Shown: positions 17,720-26,975 of the stretch, in pieces | Layout: each line of letters begins with the position of its first letter | How positions within the stretch are numbered: position 1 is the stretch's first letter | From: Chlamydiota bacterium | GTDB lineage: Bacteria > Chlamydiota > Chlamydiia > Chlamydiales > SM23-39 | DNA length: 42,481 bases | Assembly (NCBI GenBank): GCA_027451825.1 | Contig: DAIDHZ010000018.1 | Coordinates: 1-42,481 of the forward strand | Reading direction: 5' to 3' | Program-made: the position numbers and the translations under genes | Notes under the pieces: generated by a model | Databases searched by the model: none | The model's input: only the letters and a program-made list of their open reading frames with translations | What the model was told of the DNA's origin: nothing

Positions 17720-19282
17720 ATGGGACAAAAGATCTCTCGTTTAGATGAAATTGTTGTGAATCAGATTGCGGCAGGAGAAGTCGTTGAAAATCCTGCATCA
17801 ATTGTTAAGGAGCTGATCGAGAATAGCTTGGATGCGGATGCGAAACGGATTCGAGTGGCCATTCAACAAGGAGGCTTAGCTCTGATTGAAGTGGAAGATG
17901 ATGGATGCGGCATGAGTCCTGAAGATGCTGTGTTGTGTTTGGAGCGGTATGCAACTTCCAAAATTCGTTCCATTCATGATCTGAATTCTTTGGCAACGAT
18001 GGGATTTCGAGGAGAGGCTTTGGCTGCCATTGCTTCGGTTTCTTGTTTTTCATTGAAAACTTCAGATGGACAGATAGGTACTTTTATAGAGGTGGAAGGA
18101 GGTCGCTTACAAAAAGTGACTCCGTGCGCTCGAAATCAAGGGACAACGATTTGCGTTTCTTCTCTTTTTTTTAATGTTCCTGCGAGAAAAAAATTTCAAA
18201 AATCGGTAGCGTCGAATAGTTCCCAGGTAAGGCGCGTTGTCGAAATGGTGGCTGCTTCTCATCCGGGATGTGCATTTTTTTTAAGTTTTGATGGAAATGT
18301 TGTTTTGGATCTGCCCATTCAGGAAAGAAGAGAAAGAATTGAGACTCTTTTTGGATCTTTTGCTCATGAGGTGGAAGATTCTTTTGTGTGGGGTCTTTTG
18401 AAAGAGCCGAAAGAGGCCAAAAGCCATCGACGCGATCAGTTTTTATACATCAATGCAAGAGTTGTGAGTTCCCCCATCATTTCAAAAGCTGTGAAAATGG
18501 GGTACGGGACGCGTTTAGATGAAACAATGCATCCTTCGTTTGTTTTATTTTTGAAAATGGATCCAAAAGAGGTGGATGTCAATGTGCATCCTCAGAAAAA
18601 AGAGGTCCGTTTCGCAGATGATTCTTTGGTCTTTCAATCGATTGAACGCTCGATTTCTAAAATGTTTCAGCCATCTTTAGAGATCCCTTCGTCTTTATCT
18701 TTTGAGAATGTGGCTCCATTTCGCATGATGCCGGATCTGCAGATACCCGTTAAGGAATTGGAAGAAAGTGTTTTTCTTCCCTTTGAATTTAAAGAAAGAG
18801 CTTTGGCAATGGTTGGATCTTTTCTTTTTTTAGAAAAAGAAGAGTTGATTGTGGTTGATTTGAAAGCTGCGCATGCACGGCTTCTTTTTGAGACTTTGAA
18901 AAGTCCTACAAAAGAGAGTCAAATCCTTCTTTGGCCTCTTGAAATGGACGCTGTGGATGATGAAGATGTAGATGCTTTAAGACAATTAGGGATTGATTGC
19001 CGGTTGATTGGACATCGTAAAATGGCGATCGATGCGCTTCCTCCCACAATTGAAGCGGAAGAGTTTTCTTCTTTTTTTATGATTTGGAAAGAGACGAAAA
19101 AGATAGAAAATCTCTCTGTCAAGTTTTGTCGTCAAAGGAAAAAGAGATATTCTTTAGAAGAAGGAATGGATCTTTGGCGAGGGCTTCAAAAATGTTCTGA
19201 TTGCCTTTATGACCCAATCGGTAATAAAATTTTTAAGAAAGTGGAAGAAAAGGATGTTGGGTTATGGTTGCAGCGCGGATGA
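17720..19282 (+). CDS. mutL: DNA mismatch repair protein MutL
   Basis: 520 residues. The GHKL ATPase motifs are intact: NQIAAGEVVENPASIVKELI, IENSLDADA, VEDDGCGM and TMGFRGEALAAIASV. They are followed by the transducer domain with the VDVNVHPQKKEVRF block. The C-terminal dimerisation region is short. In place of the endonuclease motif DQHA-x2-E-x4-E it has DLKAAHARLLFE, so the metal-binding Gln-His pair and the first Glu are lost. It probably acts as an ATP-driven matchmaker with MutS rather than a nicking enzyme. It overlaps pepP by 19 bases and heads an operon with pepP and the histidine kinase. Confidence 0.93.
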   Translation: MGQKISRLDEIVVNQIAAGEVVENPASIVKELIENSLDADAKRIRVAIQQGGLALIEVEDDGCGMSPEDAVLCLERYATSKIRSIHDLNSLATMGFRGEALAAIASVSCFSLKTSDGQIGTFIEVEGGRLQKVTPCARNQGTTICVSSLFFNVPARKKFQKSVASNSSQVRRVVEMVAASHPGCAFFLSFDGNVVLDLPIQERRERIETLFGSFAHEVEDSFVWGLLKEPKEAKSHRRDQFLYINARVVSSPIISKAVKMGYGTRLDETMHPSFVLFLKMDPKEVDVNVHPQKKEVRFADDSLVFQSIERSISKMFQPSLEIPSSLSFENVAPFRMMPDLQIPVKELEESVFLPFEFKERALAMVGSFLFLEKEELIVVDLKAAHARLLFETLKSPTKESQILLWPLEMDAVDDEDVDALRQLGIDCRLIGHRKMAIDALPPTIEAEEFSSFFMIWKETKKIENLSVKFCRQRKKRYSLEEGMDLWRGLQKCSDCLYDPIGNKIFKKVEEKDVGLWLQRG

Positions 19283-20304
19283 AAAAAGCGCATGAGCTTT
19301 TGACAAAGTATCATGTAGATGCTCTGGTGATTGAAAACCCGATTGATTTGTTGTATTTGACAAATCTGAATCTTTCTTTAGGACGTTTAACCATTGAAAA
19401 AGACAAGATCGCTCTTTTTGTTGATGGGCGCTACATTGAGGCGGCAAAAAAAGAATCCCCTTGCGCAGTTTCTCTTTTGGATTCATTCAAAAAGTCTTTG
19501 CAAGATGCCAAAAGAATTGGTTTTGATGGCAGTTTTGTGTCGTATGAAAGGTTTTTAGAGCTTCAAAAAACTTGGGGGACTCAAGAGCTTGTTCCTATTT
19601 CTTGCATCATGAAGCCTTTGAGGATGAAAAAAGAATCTAGTGAAATTGCTCTTTTGCAAAGGGCGCAAGAACTGACGTATCTTGGATTGAATCATGTCAA
19701 ATCTCTTTTAAAAGAGGGGATTTCTGAGGAAGAATTGGCACTTGAATTTGAATTTTTTTGTCGCAAAAAAGGGGCTTCGAAACTTTCTTTTTCTCCAATC
19801 ATTGCTTTTGGAGAAAATAGCGCTTATCCGCATCATCGAGCAGGCAAAACAAAGCTTTGCCAAAATCAAATTGTGCTGATTGATTGCGGAGCTGTTGTGG
19901 AAGGGTATGCAGGAGATCTGACGCGAACTCTTTTTTTTGGAAAGCCGGATCCTCAGCTTAAAAAAGATCAAGAATTGATTGAGAAAGTACAAAGAGATGC
20001 AATTTCTTTGGTTCGTCCTGGAATTTTATTTAAAGAGCTCGATGAAAAAGTGCGTTCTGAATTGAAGCGTCATGGAGTTGATCATTTATTCACTCATGGT
20101 CTTTCTCATGGCATTGGTTTAGAGACGCATGAATTTCCGAAATTAGGGATTCAAGGAGGCGATCGAGATCTTGTACTGGAGAGTGGAATGGTGTTTACCG
20201 TGGAGCCGGGAATTTATCGTCCGGGGCTTGGAGGTATTCGTCATGAAGATGTCGTTGTGGTGACGGAGAATGGTCATCGGATTTTAGGGTATGAAAAGCT
20301 TTAA
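19264..20304 (+). CDS. pepP: Xaa-Pro aminopeptidase (M24 family)
   Basis: 346 residues: an N-terminal creatinase-like domain (about 1-125) and the pita-bread M24 domain. The dinuclear metal ligands are visible: Asp in LIDCGAVVEGYAGDLTRT (two Asp), His in FTHGLSHGIGLETHEF, and Glu in VFTVEPGIYR and GIRHEDVVVV. It removes N-terminal residues preceding proline from peptides in the cytoplasm. The ATG at 19264 has AAGGA at 19249-19253 as ribosome site. An alternative ATG at 19279 would give an ATGA overlap with the mutL stop. mutL-pepP linkage is also known in Chlamydia. Confidence 0.92.
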   Translation: MVAARMKKAHELLTKYHVDALVIENPIDLLYLTNLNLSLGRLTIEKDKIALFVDGRYIEAAKKESPCAVSLLDSFKKSLQDAKRIGFDGSFVSYERFLELQKTWGTQELVPISCIMKPLRMKKESSEIALLQRAQELTYLGLNHVKSLLKEGISEEELALEFEFFCRKKGASKLSFSPIIAFGENSAYPHHRAGKTKLCQNQIVLIDCGAVVEGYAGDLTRTLFFGKPDPQLKKDQELIEKVQRDAISLVRPGILFKELDEKVRSELKRHGVDHLFTHGLSHGIGLETHEFPKLGIQGGDRDLVLESGMVFTVEPGIYRPGLGGIRHEDVVVVTENGHRILGYEKL

Positions 20305-21730
20305 AAAAAGTCTTGTTGTTATCGGTTTTCTCATTTTATTAGCTTTGCAGCTGATGCTCTCTTCCTTTGTTTTTTATTTTTTGGATGTGAACAGTCAGAT
20401 GGCGGCGTCTCACAGCGATTTGATGGCAGCCTGGGAATCTTTGCTTCGCGTATCTCAATATTTTAAAGGGATCGTTTTTGCTCTTGGCTTTTTTGTTGTG
20501 TTTTCTTTTGTTTTTGTCTATTGGCTATTGTCGCGTCATTTTATTCGGCCCATGCAGCAGATTTTAGAGAATGCCTCTTTAAAAGAGGAAGATTTTTCTC
20601 CCATTGTTTTGAAAGGATCTTATTTACATTATGAAGTGGAAAGGCTTGCGAATGCTTTTAATTCTTTGTTGGAAAGAGTTCGGTTGCAAGTAGAGCATGC
20701 AAGAGAGAAAAGTAAGGAAGCGGCAGCGATTCTAGAGTCTCTTAATGAAGGGATTATTGCATTTGATAAAAGCGCTCAAGTGACATTTGCGAATCGATTT
20801 GCGTATTCGTTTCTCAATTTACCATCCTCTCTTGAAGGATCTTCTTTGCTTCAAGTTGGCTCTGTCGATCCTCATTTTTTACAAATTTCTCACGATCTTG
20901 TTTTACATTCACTTCAAACCTTTGAACCTATTTCTCATGTAGGGGCATTTCATTTTAAAGAAATGCGGTTTTTAGATTTGATTGCCATTCCGATGATTCA
21001 TTCCGGAGGCGCTGTTTTGGTGGTGCAGGATAAAACGGCAGATCACAAAATCTTGGAAATGGGGAAAAATTTTATCGCCAATGCGTCTCATGAGCTGAGG
21101 ACCCCGATCACGATCATTCGAGGATTTGCAGAGACTTTGCAAGATGCTCCTCATCTTTCTCTTCAGATGCGAAAAGAGATGGTTGCAAAAATTGTCAATA
21201 CTTGTGGAAGACTCGATAATTTGGTGAAGAGTTTACTGACGATTGCAGATGTAGAAAATGGTTCCAAGGCCAAGTTTCGTCTTTGTGATTTTAAAATGAT
21301 TTTAGAGCATTGCCATCACCTTTTTTCAATGGCTCATCCTACAGCTGAGATTACGTTGAATCATCCATCCAGTCCGATGTGGATTTCAGCAGATAGCGAT
21401 CTTTTGGATTTGGCAGTCATGAATATTTTGGAAAATGCCGTAAAGTATTCTCAAAATACGGCATCGATAGAGATCGAGATTCGAGAGAAAGAGGGGTGGC
21501 TTGAAGTGGATTTTAAGGATCGAGGCATTGGCATTCCTCTTGAGGATTTGCCTCATATTTTTGATCGATTTTATACAGTCAATAAGGCGCATTCTAGAAA
21601 ATTAGGGGGTGCAGGTCTTGGGCTATCGATCGTGAAAACAATCGTTGAAAAGCATCAGGGCAAAATCTTGGTGGATTCTGTGCTCGGTCAAGGAACTACC
21701 TTTACTTTAAAATTCCCTTCTTCAGTATAA
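20291..21730 (+). CDS. Membrane sensor histidine kinase, PhoR-like
   Basis: 479 residues. There are two transmembrane helices (about 7-30 and 57-82) with a short extracytoplasmic segment, then a HAMP-like linker and a PAS domain (about 147-250). The HisKA box NASHELRTPITIIRGFAE carries His267. The HATPase has an N box NILENAVKYS, DRGIGIP and GGAGLGLSIVK. The order matches PhoR-type kinases that sense envelope or phosphate stress. No response-regulator gene is adjacent, so it is an orphan here. Its start lies inside the pepP gene (14-base overlap), which implies coupled expression with mutL-pepP. Confidence 0.9.
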   Translation: MKSFKKSLVVIGFLILLALQLMLSSFVFYFLDVNSQMAASHSDLMAAWESLLRVSQYFKGIVFALGFFVVFSFVFVYWLLSRHFIRPMQQILENASLKEEDFSPIVLKGSYLHYEVERLANAFNSLLERVRLQVEHAREKSKEAAAILESLNEGIIAFDKSAQVTFANRFAYSFLNLPSSLEGSSLLQVGSVDPHFLQISHDLVLHSLQTFEPISHVGAFHFKEMRFLDLIAIPMIHSGGAVLVVQDKTADHKILEMGKNFIANASHELRTPITIIRGFAETLQDAPHLSLQMRKEMVAKIVNTCGRLDNLVKSLLTIADVENGSKAKFRLCDFKMILEHCHHLFSMAHPTAEITLNHPSSPMWISADSDLLDLAVMNILENAVKYSQNTASIEIEIREKEGWLEVDFKDRGIGIPLEDLPHIFDRFYTVNKAHSRKLGGAGLGLSIVKTIVEKHQGKILVDSVLGQGTTFTLKFPSSV

Positions 21731-22566
21731 ATATTTTTCTTTAAGGTGATCTTTGTTGCGTCGTCCGTTGCGATGTAGGCTTTTTTGTTTTTGCGAATAT
21801 GAGAAGGTCGATAGTCAATGGCGTTTAAAAGCGATGTTTCCGGAGGGAGTAAGCGGCTTTCTACATAGAGACGTTCAATCAGCTCTTTGGTCAATGGTGT
21901 TGGAGGATCCTCCTGAAGTTCTTCAATGAGGCGTTTTGTAACAGCGTCTCCAAAAAGAAGCCGCAGCATGACAGGATGAGCATGAGAAATGCAGATTTTG
22001 GATCGACTTTCTTCGACTTTGACAAGGTCAAGGAATGAGGGATAATTTGGAGATCCTTTGAGCATTTGATAATAAGTGCGTTGCCACTTTTCTTTTTTTA
22101 AAATAAGTTTCTCTATGGCAAATGTTTCTTTTTTTTCGAGCCCCCTTTTAGCGGCTTGTAAAAATTCCATGAGAAAAGGGCCGGCTTCTTTTGGGTCTTT
22201 GAAGAGATGAGGTCCGTATACGTTTTTGATGAGTTTCATCATGAGTTCGTAGAGAAGAGTCTCTTTTTCTTTGCCATCTTCAATGAGAGAAAAAAGATTG
22301 ATTTTGGCGCATTCCGGATTGATTTTTGGTAGAGTGAAAGGTTTTTTTGTGGGATGCATTGAGGATGTTTTTTCAGTCGGCGTGATCGGAAGAGCGATCC
22401 CTTTAAAGGCTTCGTCTTCTACTTGAGAGATCATTTTTCTTTGCGCCGCGATATGTCCGAGAGATGAGTTTCTTAACTGCTTTTGAGAGTTTTGTTTTTC
22501 TAAGATGAGATGAGTTCCAAAAGAGACAATGAGAAGTAAAGAGAAAATCAGAGTTAAAAAGTTCAT
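21688..22566 (-). CDS. Chlamydial conserved membrane-anchored protein of the pseudopilin cluster
   Basis: 292 residues from the ATG at 22566, which overlaps the stop of the upstream pseudopilin gene (ATGA). One N-terminal hydrophobic helix (about 3-20) anchors a soluble, helical, Lys/Glu-rich body. No catalytic motif is seen. The order pepP region, then this gene next to a minor pseudopilin, resembles the CT566-CT567 neighbourhood of Chlamydia trachomatis near the type II secretion genes, so it may work in that secretion or pilus-like apparatus; this is inference from context. Its 3' end overlaps the histidine kinase gene by 43 bases, tail to tail. Confidence 0.7.
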   Translation of the reverse strand: MNFLTLIFSLLLIVSFGTHLILEKQNSQKQLRNSSLGHIAAQRKMISQVEDEAFKGIALPITPTEKTSSMHPTKKPFTLPKINPECAKINLFSLIEDGKEKETLLYELMMKLIKNVYGPHLFKDPKEAGPFLMEFLQAAKRGLEKKETFAIEKLILKKEKWQRTYYQMLKGSPNYPSFLDLVKVEESRSKICISHAHPVMLRLLFGDAVTKRLIEELQEDPPTPLTKELIERLYVESRLLPPETSLLNAIDYRPSHIRKNKKAYIATDDATKITLKKNIYTEEGNFKVKVVP

Positions 22567-23153
22567 GCTGCACGATAAGTGATTGGATGAGAAGAGGGTA
22601 AGATGAATGCAAATTGCAGCCGCAGATGATTGTGCGTCAGAGAAATTCTGAGTAGGGATGGGATTTTTTCTGTTTTTGGCCATGAAGATTTCCAAAAGGA
22701 TTCGTTTAAAAATTCCATGGAGAAATCAGAGACATTTGAAAGAAGGACTTCTTTTCGAAAATATTGCTTTTTATCGGGGTCATTGGGCCAAAGCGCTAAA
22801 CTTAAATTGTGATTTTCATCGATAAAAAGACGTCCTATGATGCTGCCGCTAAAAAGAGGATCAGGGTCAACGCCATGATCAAAGATCAGGATTAAGCTTG
22901 GGTGCGTTTCTTTAGGAAAGATTTGAGTGTAAAATGAAGATGCAGTGTCGCTTCGAATGGATAATAAAAGGTCTTGAATGCGGTTTTGCAGAGCTTGTCT
23001 TTCCAAAACAAGATGTCTTGTTTGATCCATCTTTTTTTCAACGATGAGATTTTGCTTCATGAAGGATAAAAGAAGCAAAACGAGCATCGACATGAGGCCG
23101 AGTGCTATCAGAAGTTCTAAAAGAAGAAATGTTTTTTTTGTGCGATGCTGCAT
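22563..23153 (-). CDS. Type II secretion-like minor pseudopilin
   Basis: 196 residues. The N-terminus KKTFLLLELLIALGLMSML is a type IV prepilin-like signal: basic leader, then Phe9 as +1, Glu13 as +5, and a 20-residue hydrophobic helix. The residue before the expected cleavage is Thr, not the usual Gly, which should weaken processing by the prepilin peptidase. The rest is a soluble domain resembling GspJ-like minor pseudopilins in size. It is translationally coupled to the downstream anchored protein. Its start codon is 6 bp from the inverted-repeat element at 23160. Confidence 0.72.
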   Translation of the reverse strand: MQHRTKKTFLLLELLIALGLMSMLVLLLLSFMKQNLIVEKKMDQTRHLVLERQALQNRIQDLLLSIRSDTASSFYTQIFPKETHPSLILIFDHGVDPDPLFSGSIIGRLFIDENHNLSLALWPNDPDKKQYFRKEVLLSNVSDFSMEFLNESFWKSSWPKTEKIPSLLRISLTHNHLRLQFAFILPSSHPITYRAA

Positions 23154-23159
23154 TTTTAG

Positions 23160-23334
23160 TATAGTAACTCAAGTTGCTAGTCGCTCGTTGACGATTACGG
23201 GCTGCGAGTGCCGATCTCGAGGATTTCGCTCCTCGTCCAGAAGTTCTCACTCTAAGACTCGTCGCGAAATCCTCGACCTCAGCCCTCTCGCTCCGTACTC
23301 GTCTAACGATCGACTAGCAACTTGAGTTAGTATA
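23160..23334. repeat. MITE-like element, TATAGTAACTCAAG family
   Basis: A 175-bp element with 24-base terminal inverted repeats that differ at one position (tips TATAGTAACTCAAGTTGC and its complement ending GAGTTAGTATA). Inside, CGAGGATTTCGC pairs with GCGAAATCCTCG, so the whole element can fold into one long interrupted hairpin. It is rich in CTCG words and GC-richer than its surroundings. The tips differ from the CAAGAATCG family but also begin and end with TATA. It has no coding capacity. Confidence 0.85.
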
Positions 23335-23405
23335 GGCTTGTGAATTATATCTGTCTTGGGGAAAAAAGACTTAACGAATCGTAAAAAAATAAATCTTTAT
23401 GATCT

Positions 23406-25580
23406 CTAACGAAAATTGCTGATGGTGTGAATGATGTCGAGTATCAGGGATGGGTTTTCAGGAGAGCTTGAAGAGAGAAAGGCTTCTTCGCTTGCTAAAG
23501 AGATTTTGGAGATGGATTTCAGTTTGTCTTTTGCTTCTTGAGTTGAAAGGACAATTTGAAGGTTTTTAGCGAGGTTTTCTAACATGAATATGATTTTTTC
23601 TTGGGTTTCATCTTCACTCAGTCCTGCTGAAATTCTTAATGTGCTTGCGCAAGCATTGACGTTGGGATGCATGTAAGCAAAGCTCATTCTTTTTAAAAGG
23701 CCGTGTCTTGATAAATAATCTGTTGAAAGAGTCGCTAGGTTTTGAAATAACATGCTGCCATCATCATTTTTAAAGCGAAGTGCAATGGCAGGGATTTTTT
23801 CATCTTGAGGATCTAAAACTTCAAAAATTGAGGAGAATACAGGATTTGTTCTTACAAGCTGTTTGATTTTATTCATGAGGTTGGTTTTTGCTATAAGCGA
23901 TTGATTTTTATAGGGAATTTGAGATTCGGATAGGATTAATAGTTTCACGAGCTCTTGAGAATCTGTGCACATTTTGAGGTGAGTTTCTTCAAGAGGGATT
24001 TTGCTATACGAAAGAAGAAAGCCTCCTGTGCATTTATCTAGACCGCATAGTGAAAATTTGGCAAGACTGCTCACGAAAATAAGATTGAGCTTTCCTTCTT
24101 GAATGAGATCTTCATGTTTTAAAACGAACTCTTCGACTTCATCATCTTGAAATAAAGTGGTCGAGATATCGACAACAAGAGTGAATGGTTCTGTTCGATT
24201 GGCTAAGCAAGGCTCCACTATGAGATGCCGTACTTCATCGGCTCGCATGTGCTTTAAATCTTGAGCTCGTGCTGTCATGTTATTTGCGTGAATATCGAGG
24301 AAAACGACATTGTAAGGGTTTTGAGGAAGCGGCTCTTTAATGCTGGATGAAAAAGTATCGATTTGAGAATGGATGATTCGAGAATGCATTCTTAAAACGC
24401 TTTCATAGCCAAAATAAGATCCTTTTGAATGTAACACTTTGAGAGGATGTTTTGTTTTTTGATAAAGCGAATGAAGTAAATGGGTAAACGCCATCATTCC
24501 GCTTGTGTGTAAAGATAAAGAAGGAGAAATACCTTCCATTTGAGGGGCTTTGCTGAAGATGACTTGGGTTAGATCGGGATCTAAAGAGCTTTTTTCGCAA
24601 ATACTAAGTAAGAGATAAATTTCTTCAAAGATTAAATCGACATGATAATGACTCATTGGATCTTGAACGTTATTTTCAATGATGGAGAGTGCATTGAGTA
24701 TTTCTGGTTTTTCTTCGAATGCTCTGATTTTTTGTAAAATATCAAGATTATTTAGTGCGAAAGAGTAATGAAAATTGTTCGGATATTTTGTTTTTAATTT
24801 CGTTAGTTTGTTTTGAATTTGATTGAATGTTTCGTAAACATTCTTATTGGAGTCTTCAGCATTGTTAGAAGGGAGATTGATACACACTCCGAGTTTTTGC
24901 AGTGCTTTAGATGCCTCCATGAAGCTGATTTCAGAGCCGGTAGCATGGATAAATCGTCGGACATTTTTCTCTGCGCTTTTGTCAGTATTTTCTAAATGGA
25001 CGAAAACAGGAACTGAAGAAAGGTGGACAATTCCTCCGGCAAGTAGATTGGGGGGCGTTTTTTCTTGAAGAGAGGTGAATTCTTTGAGCCCTTCAGGTTG
25101 GGAAATCCAAGAAGATACATCTAAGTAACAAGTTCCCTCTTGTTGTTGTAAGTGGTTGAGGACAGTGAGAAATTCTTCTTTTGAATGAACAGAAATATGC
25201 TGTGTCAAAGAGTGGTGTAAAATATTTGAGAAAAAATCAGATCCAAGACAAAAGAAAGAGATTTTTTGAAGATCCGGAATGATTTCTTTGAAGGTGTCTT
25301 TTAAAAAATGCAAGGAGCCGCTGCCTTCGGAACGGTAATATGTGGCTTGAGGCGATTTGTAATATTCTATGGGGGAGCGGGGAAGGGGATTTGTTTCTGC
25401 TTGTGAGGGTAGGGGCCACTTTGATCCTCTCGCAAGGTATTGAATAGCAAAGGCATGTATCTTTTCTGTAAGAGCTGGGTTCCCTGTTGGAAGACATTGA
25501 ATCCTCTGTTGAAACCAAGAAAAAGCAGGGGAAGGTCGAGTGAGGGAGCTGGGAGGCCTATGAATATTAGTGCGAATCAT
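23406..25580 (-). CDS. Two-part protein with a cystathionine-gamma-synthase-like PLP domain
   Basis: 724 residues from the ATG at 25580 (a start 13 codons upstream is possible). The first ~350 residues match nothing I recognise. The second half follows the order of Cys/Met-metabolism PLP enzymes: LHTSGMMAFTHLL near residue 360 (phosphate-binding turn), LVVDISTT (cofactor-binding Asp), SSLAKFSLCGLDKCTGG with Lys508 where the Schiff-base lysine is expected, and STLRISAGL near 650, like the C-terminal RLSVGLE block. The usual NGHSD after the lysine is replaced by LCGLDK, so substrate specificity may have changed. No signal peptide. It lies downstream of glgC in the same direction, with an AT-rich 83-bp gap. 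Confidence 0.7.
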   Translation of the reverse strand: MIRTNIHRPPSSLTRPSPAFSWFQQRIQCLPTGNPALTEKIHAFAIQYLARGSKWPLPSQAETNPLPRSPIEYYKSPQATYYRSEGSGSLHFLKDTFKEIIPDLQKISFFCLGSDFFSNILHHSLTQHISVHSKEEFLTVLNHLQQQEGTCYLDVSSWISQPEGLKEFTSLQEKTPPNLLAGGIVHLSSVPVFVHLENTDKSAEKNVRRFIHATGSEISFMEASKALQKLGVCINLPSNNAEDSNKNVYETFNQIQNKLTKLKTKYPNNFHYSFALNNLDILQKIRAFEEKPEILNALSIIENNVQDPMSHYHVDLIFEEIYLLLSICEKSSLDPDLTQVIFSKAPQMEGISPSLSLHTSGMMAFTHLLHSLYQKTKHPLKVLHSKGSYFGYESVLRMHSRIIHSQIDTFSSSIKEPLPQNPYNVVFLDIHANNMTARAQDLKHMRADEVRHLIVEPCLANRTEPFTLVVDISTTLFQDDEVEEFVLKHEDLIQEGKLNLIFVSSLAKFSLCGLDKCTGGFLLSYSKIPLEETHLKMCTDSQELVKLLILSESQIPYKNQSLIAKTNLMNKIKQLVRTNPVFSSIFEVLDPQDEKIPAIALRFKNDDGSMLFQNLATLSTDYLSRHGLLKRMSFAYMHPNVNACASTLRISAGLSEDETQEKIIFMLENLAKNLQIVLSTQEAKDKLKSISKISLASEEAFLSSSSPENPSLILDIIHTISNFR

Positions 25581-25663
25581 TTTATTATATCTATTTTGTT
25601 TTGTATTATTATAAAGCAAAATAAATATAATAAAAATACAATAAAGAATTTATTAATTAGTAA

Positions 25664-26947
25664 TTATATTTCAAAAAAATCTTCAATCTCGGCGCCGGAA
25701 GGTACAATGATAATGCCTTCACGGATGAAAAGGTTTTTCCCGTCGTATGTTTCTAATTTGTTTTTATTGATTAGTTTTACGTGGTTGCCGATTTTGACAT
25801 GCTCGTCAATGATGGCTTTTTCAATAATGCAGTTTTCTCCGATGCCAAATTCATGTTCGATCGGTTTTTTTTCTTGAAGAGGAGGCATGTAGAAGTGATT
25901 TCCCATCAAGACTGTATCTCGAATTTTGGTCCCTTTTTTAATGCGGCTTCGAAGACCTATAATACTTCCGGTGATTTCATCAGCTTCAATGACTGAGCCT
26001 TCGCAAATGATGGATTGTGTGATTTTGGTGCAATGGATCTTTGGGCCGGGAAGGTAGGTAGGTCTTGTATAGATTGGATTGTGTTCGTCGTATGTATTGA
26101 GACTGATTGTATTTCGTGTTAAAACAAGATTCGCTTCATAGTAAGAGGCGATGGTCCCTATATCTTCCCAATAGCCGGAGTAAACAAAGGTTGTTGTTTT
26201 TTTTGTTTTGACGGCGGTATCGATGAGATGGAATCCAAAATCTTCTCGAGAGTCTTTTTCAAGCAGTTCTATCAGGGTTTCTCTTTTAAAGATGTAAATT
26301 CCCATTGAAGCGAGGAAGTGATCTTTTTTGTAAGAGAGATCTCTTTTTTTAAAGAATGCTGCATCGAGAACGAATGCGTCAATCAGGTTGAGATGCTGTG
26401 GCTTTTCTATGAATTGAGTGATGTTTTGATCTTGGTCGATTTTTAAAATCCCCATGCGAAGGGCTTCGTTTCCGGTAATTGGAATGGAGGCGATCGTAAG
26501 ATCTGAGTTTGTTTTTTCTGCAAATTCAACCATGCTTTGAAAATTGATATTATAGAGCTGATCGCCGGAAAGAATGAGAAAATATTCTGCAGACGATTTT
26601 AAAAGAGTGGATAAATTTTTTCTCACTGCATCCGCAGTCCCTTTAAACCATTGTTTTTCTCCTCGTTCATTTTCTTGAGGAGTTAATACGTCGACGCTGC
26701 CCGGATTGAAAACATCGAAATGATATGTTTGCTGGATATGGTGCTGTAGCTCATTGGAAAGATATTGAGCGATCACAAAGATTTGTCTGAAGTTCGAATT
26801 GATGGAGCTGGAGATGGGAATATCGATCAGACGATAACGCCCTGCATAAGAAACGGCAGGTTTTGAATGATGGAGCGTTAATGGATGTAATCGGGTCCCT
26901 TGGCCTCCCGCGAGGATAATTGTGGCTACATTGGAAGCTTTGTGCAT
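25664..26947 (-). CDS. glgC: Glucose-1-phosphate adenylyltransferase
   Basis: 427 residues, normal length. The nucleotidyltransferase signature ILAGGQGTRLHPLT is at the N-terminus, followed by SKPAVSYAGRYRLIDIPISS, LILSGDQLY and the FIEKPQ block. A C-terminal left-handed beta-helix part has repeated hexapeptides (for example IIEKAIIDEHVKIGNHVKL). It makes ADP-glucose for glycogen synthesis, a pathway Chlamydiae retain. The allosteric Arg/Lys sites were not assessed. Its start is 28 bp from the left end of the repeat element at 26976, so the repeat separates it from lipA. Confidence 0.95.
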   Translation of the reverse strand: MHKASNVATIILAGGQGTRLHPLTLHHSKPAVSYAGRYRLIDIPISSSINSNFRQIFVIAQYLSNELQHHIQQTYHFDVFNPGSVDVLTPQENERGEKQWFKGTADAVRKNLSTLLKSSAEYFLILSGDQLYNINFQSMVEFAEKTNSDLTIASIPITGNEALRMGILKIDQDQNITQFIEKPQHLNLIDAFVLDAAFFKKRDLSYKKDHFLASMGIYIFKRETLIELLEKDSREDFGFHLIDTAVKTKKTTTFVYSGYWEDIGTIASYYEANLVLTRNTISLNTYDEHNPIYTRPTYLPGPKIHCTKITQSIICEGSVIEADEITGSIIGLRSRIKKGTKIRDTVLMGNHFYMPPLQEKKPIEHEFGIGENCIIEKAIIDEHVKIGNHVKLINKNKLETYDGKNLFIREGIIIVPSGAEIEDFFEI

Positions 26948-26975
26948 AAGGAAGCGCCTTTATTCCATTCGTCCT

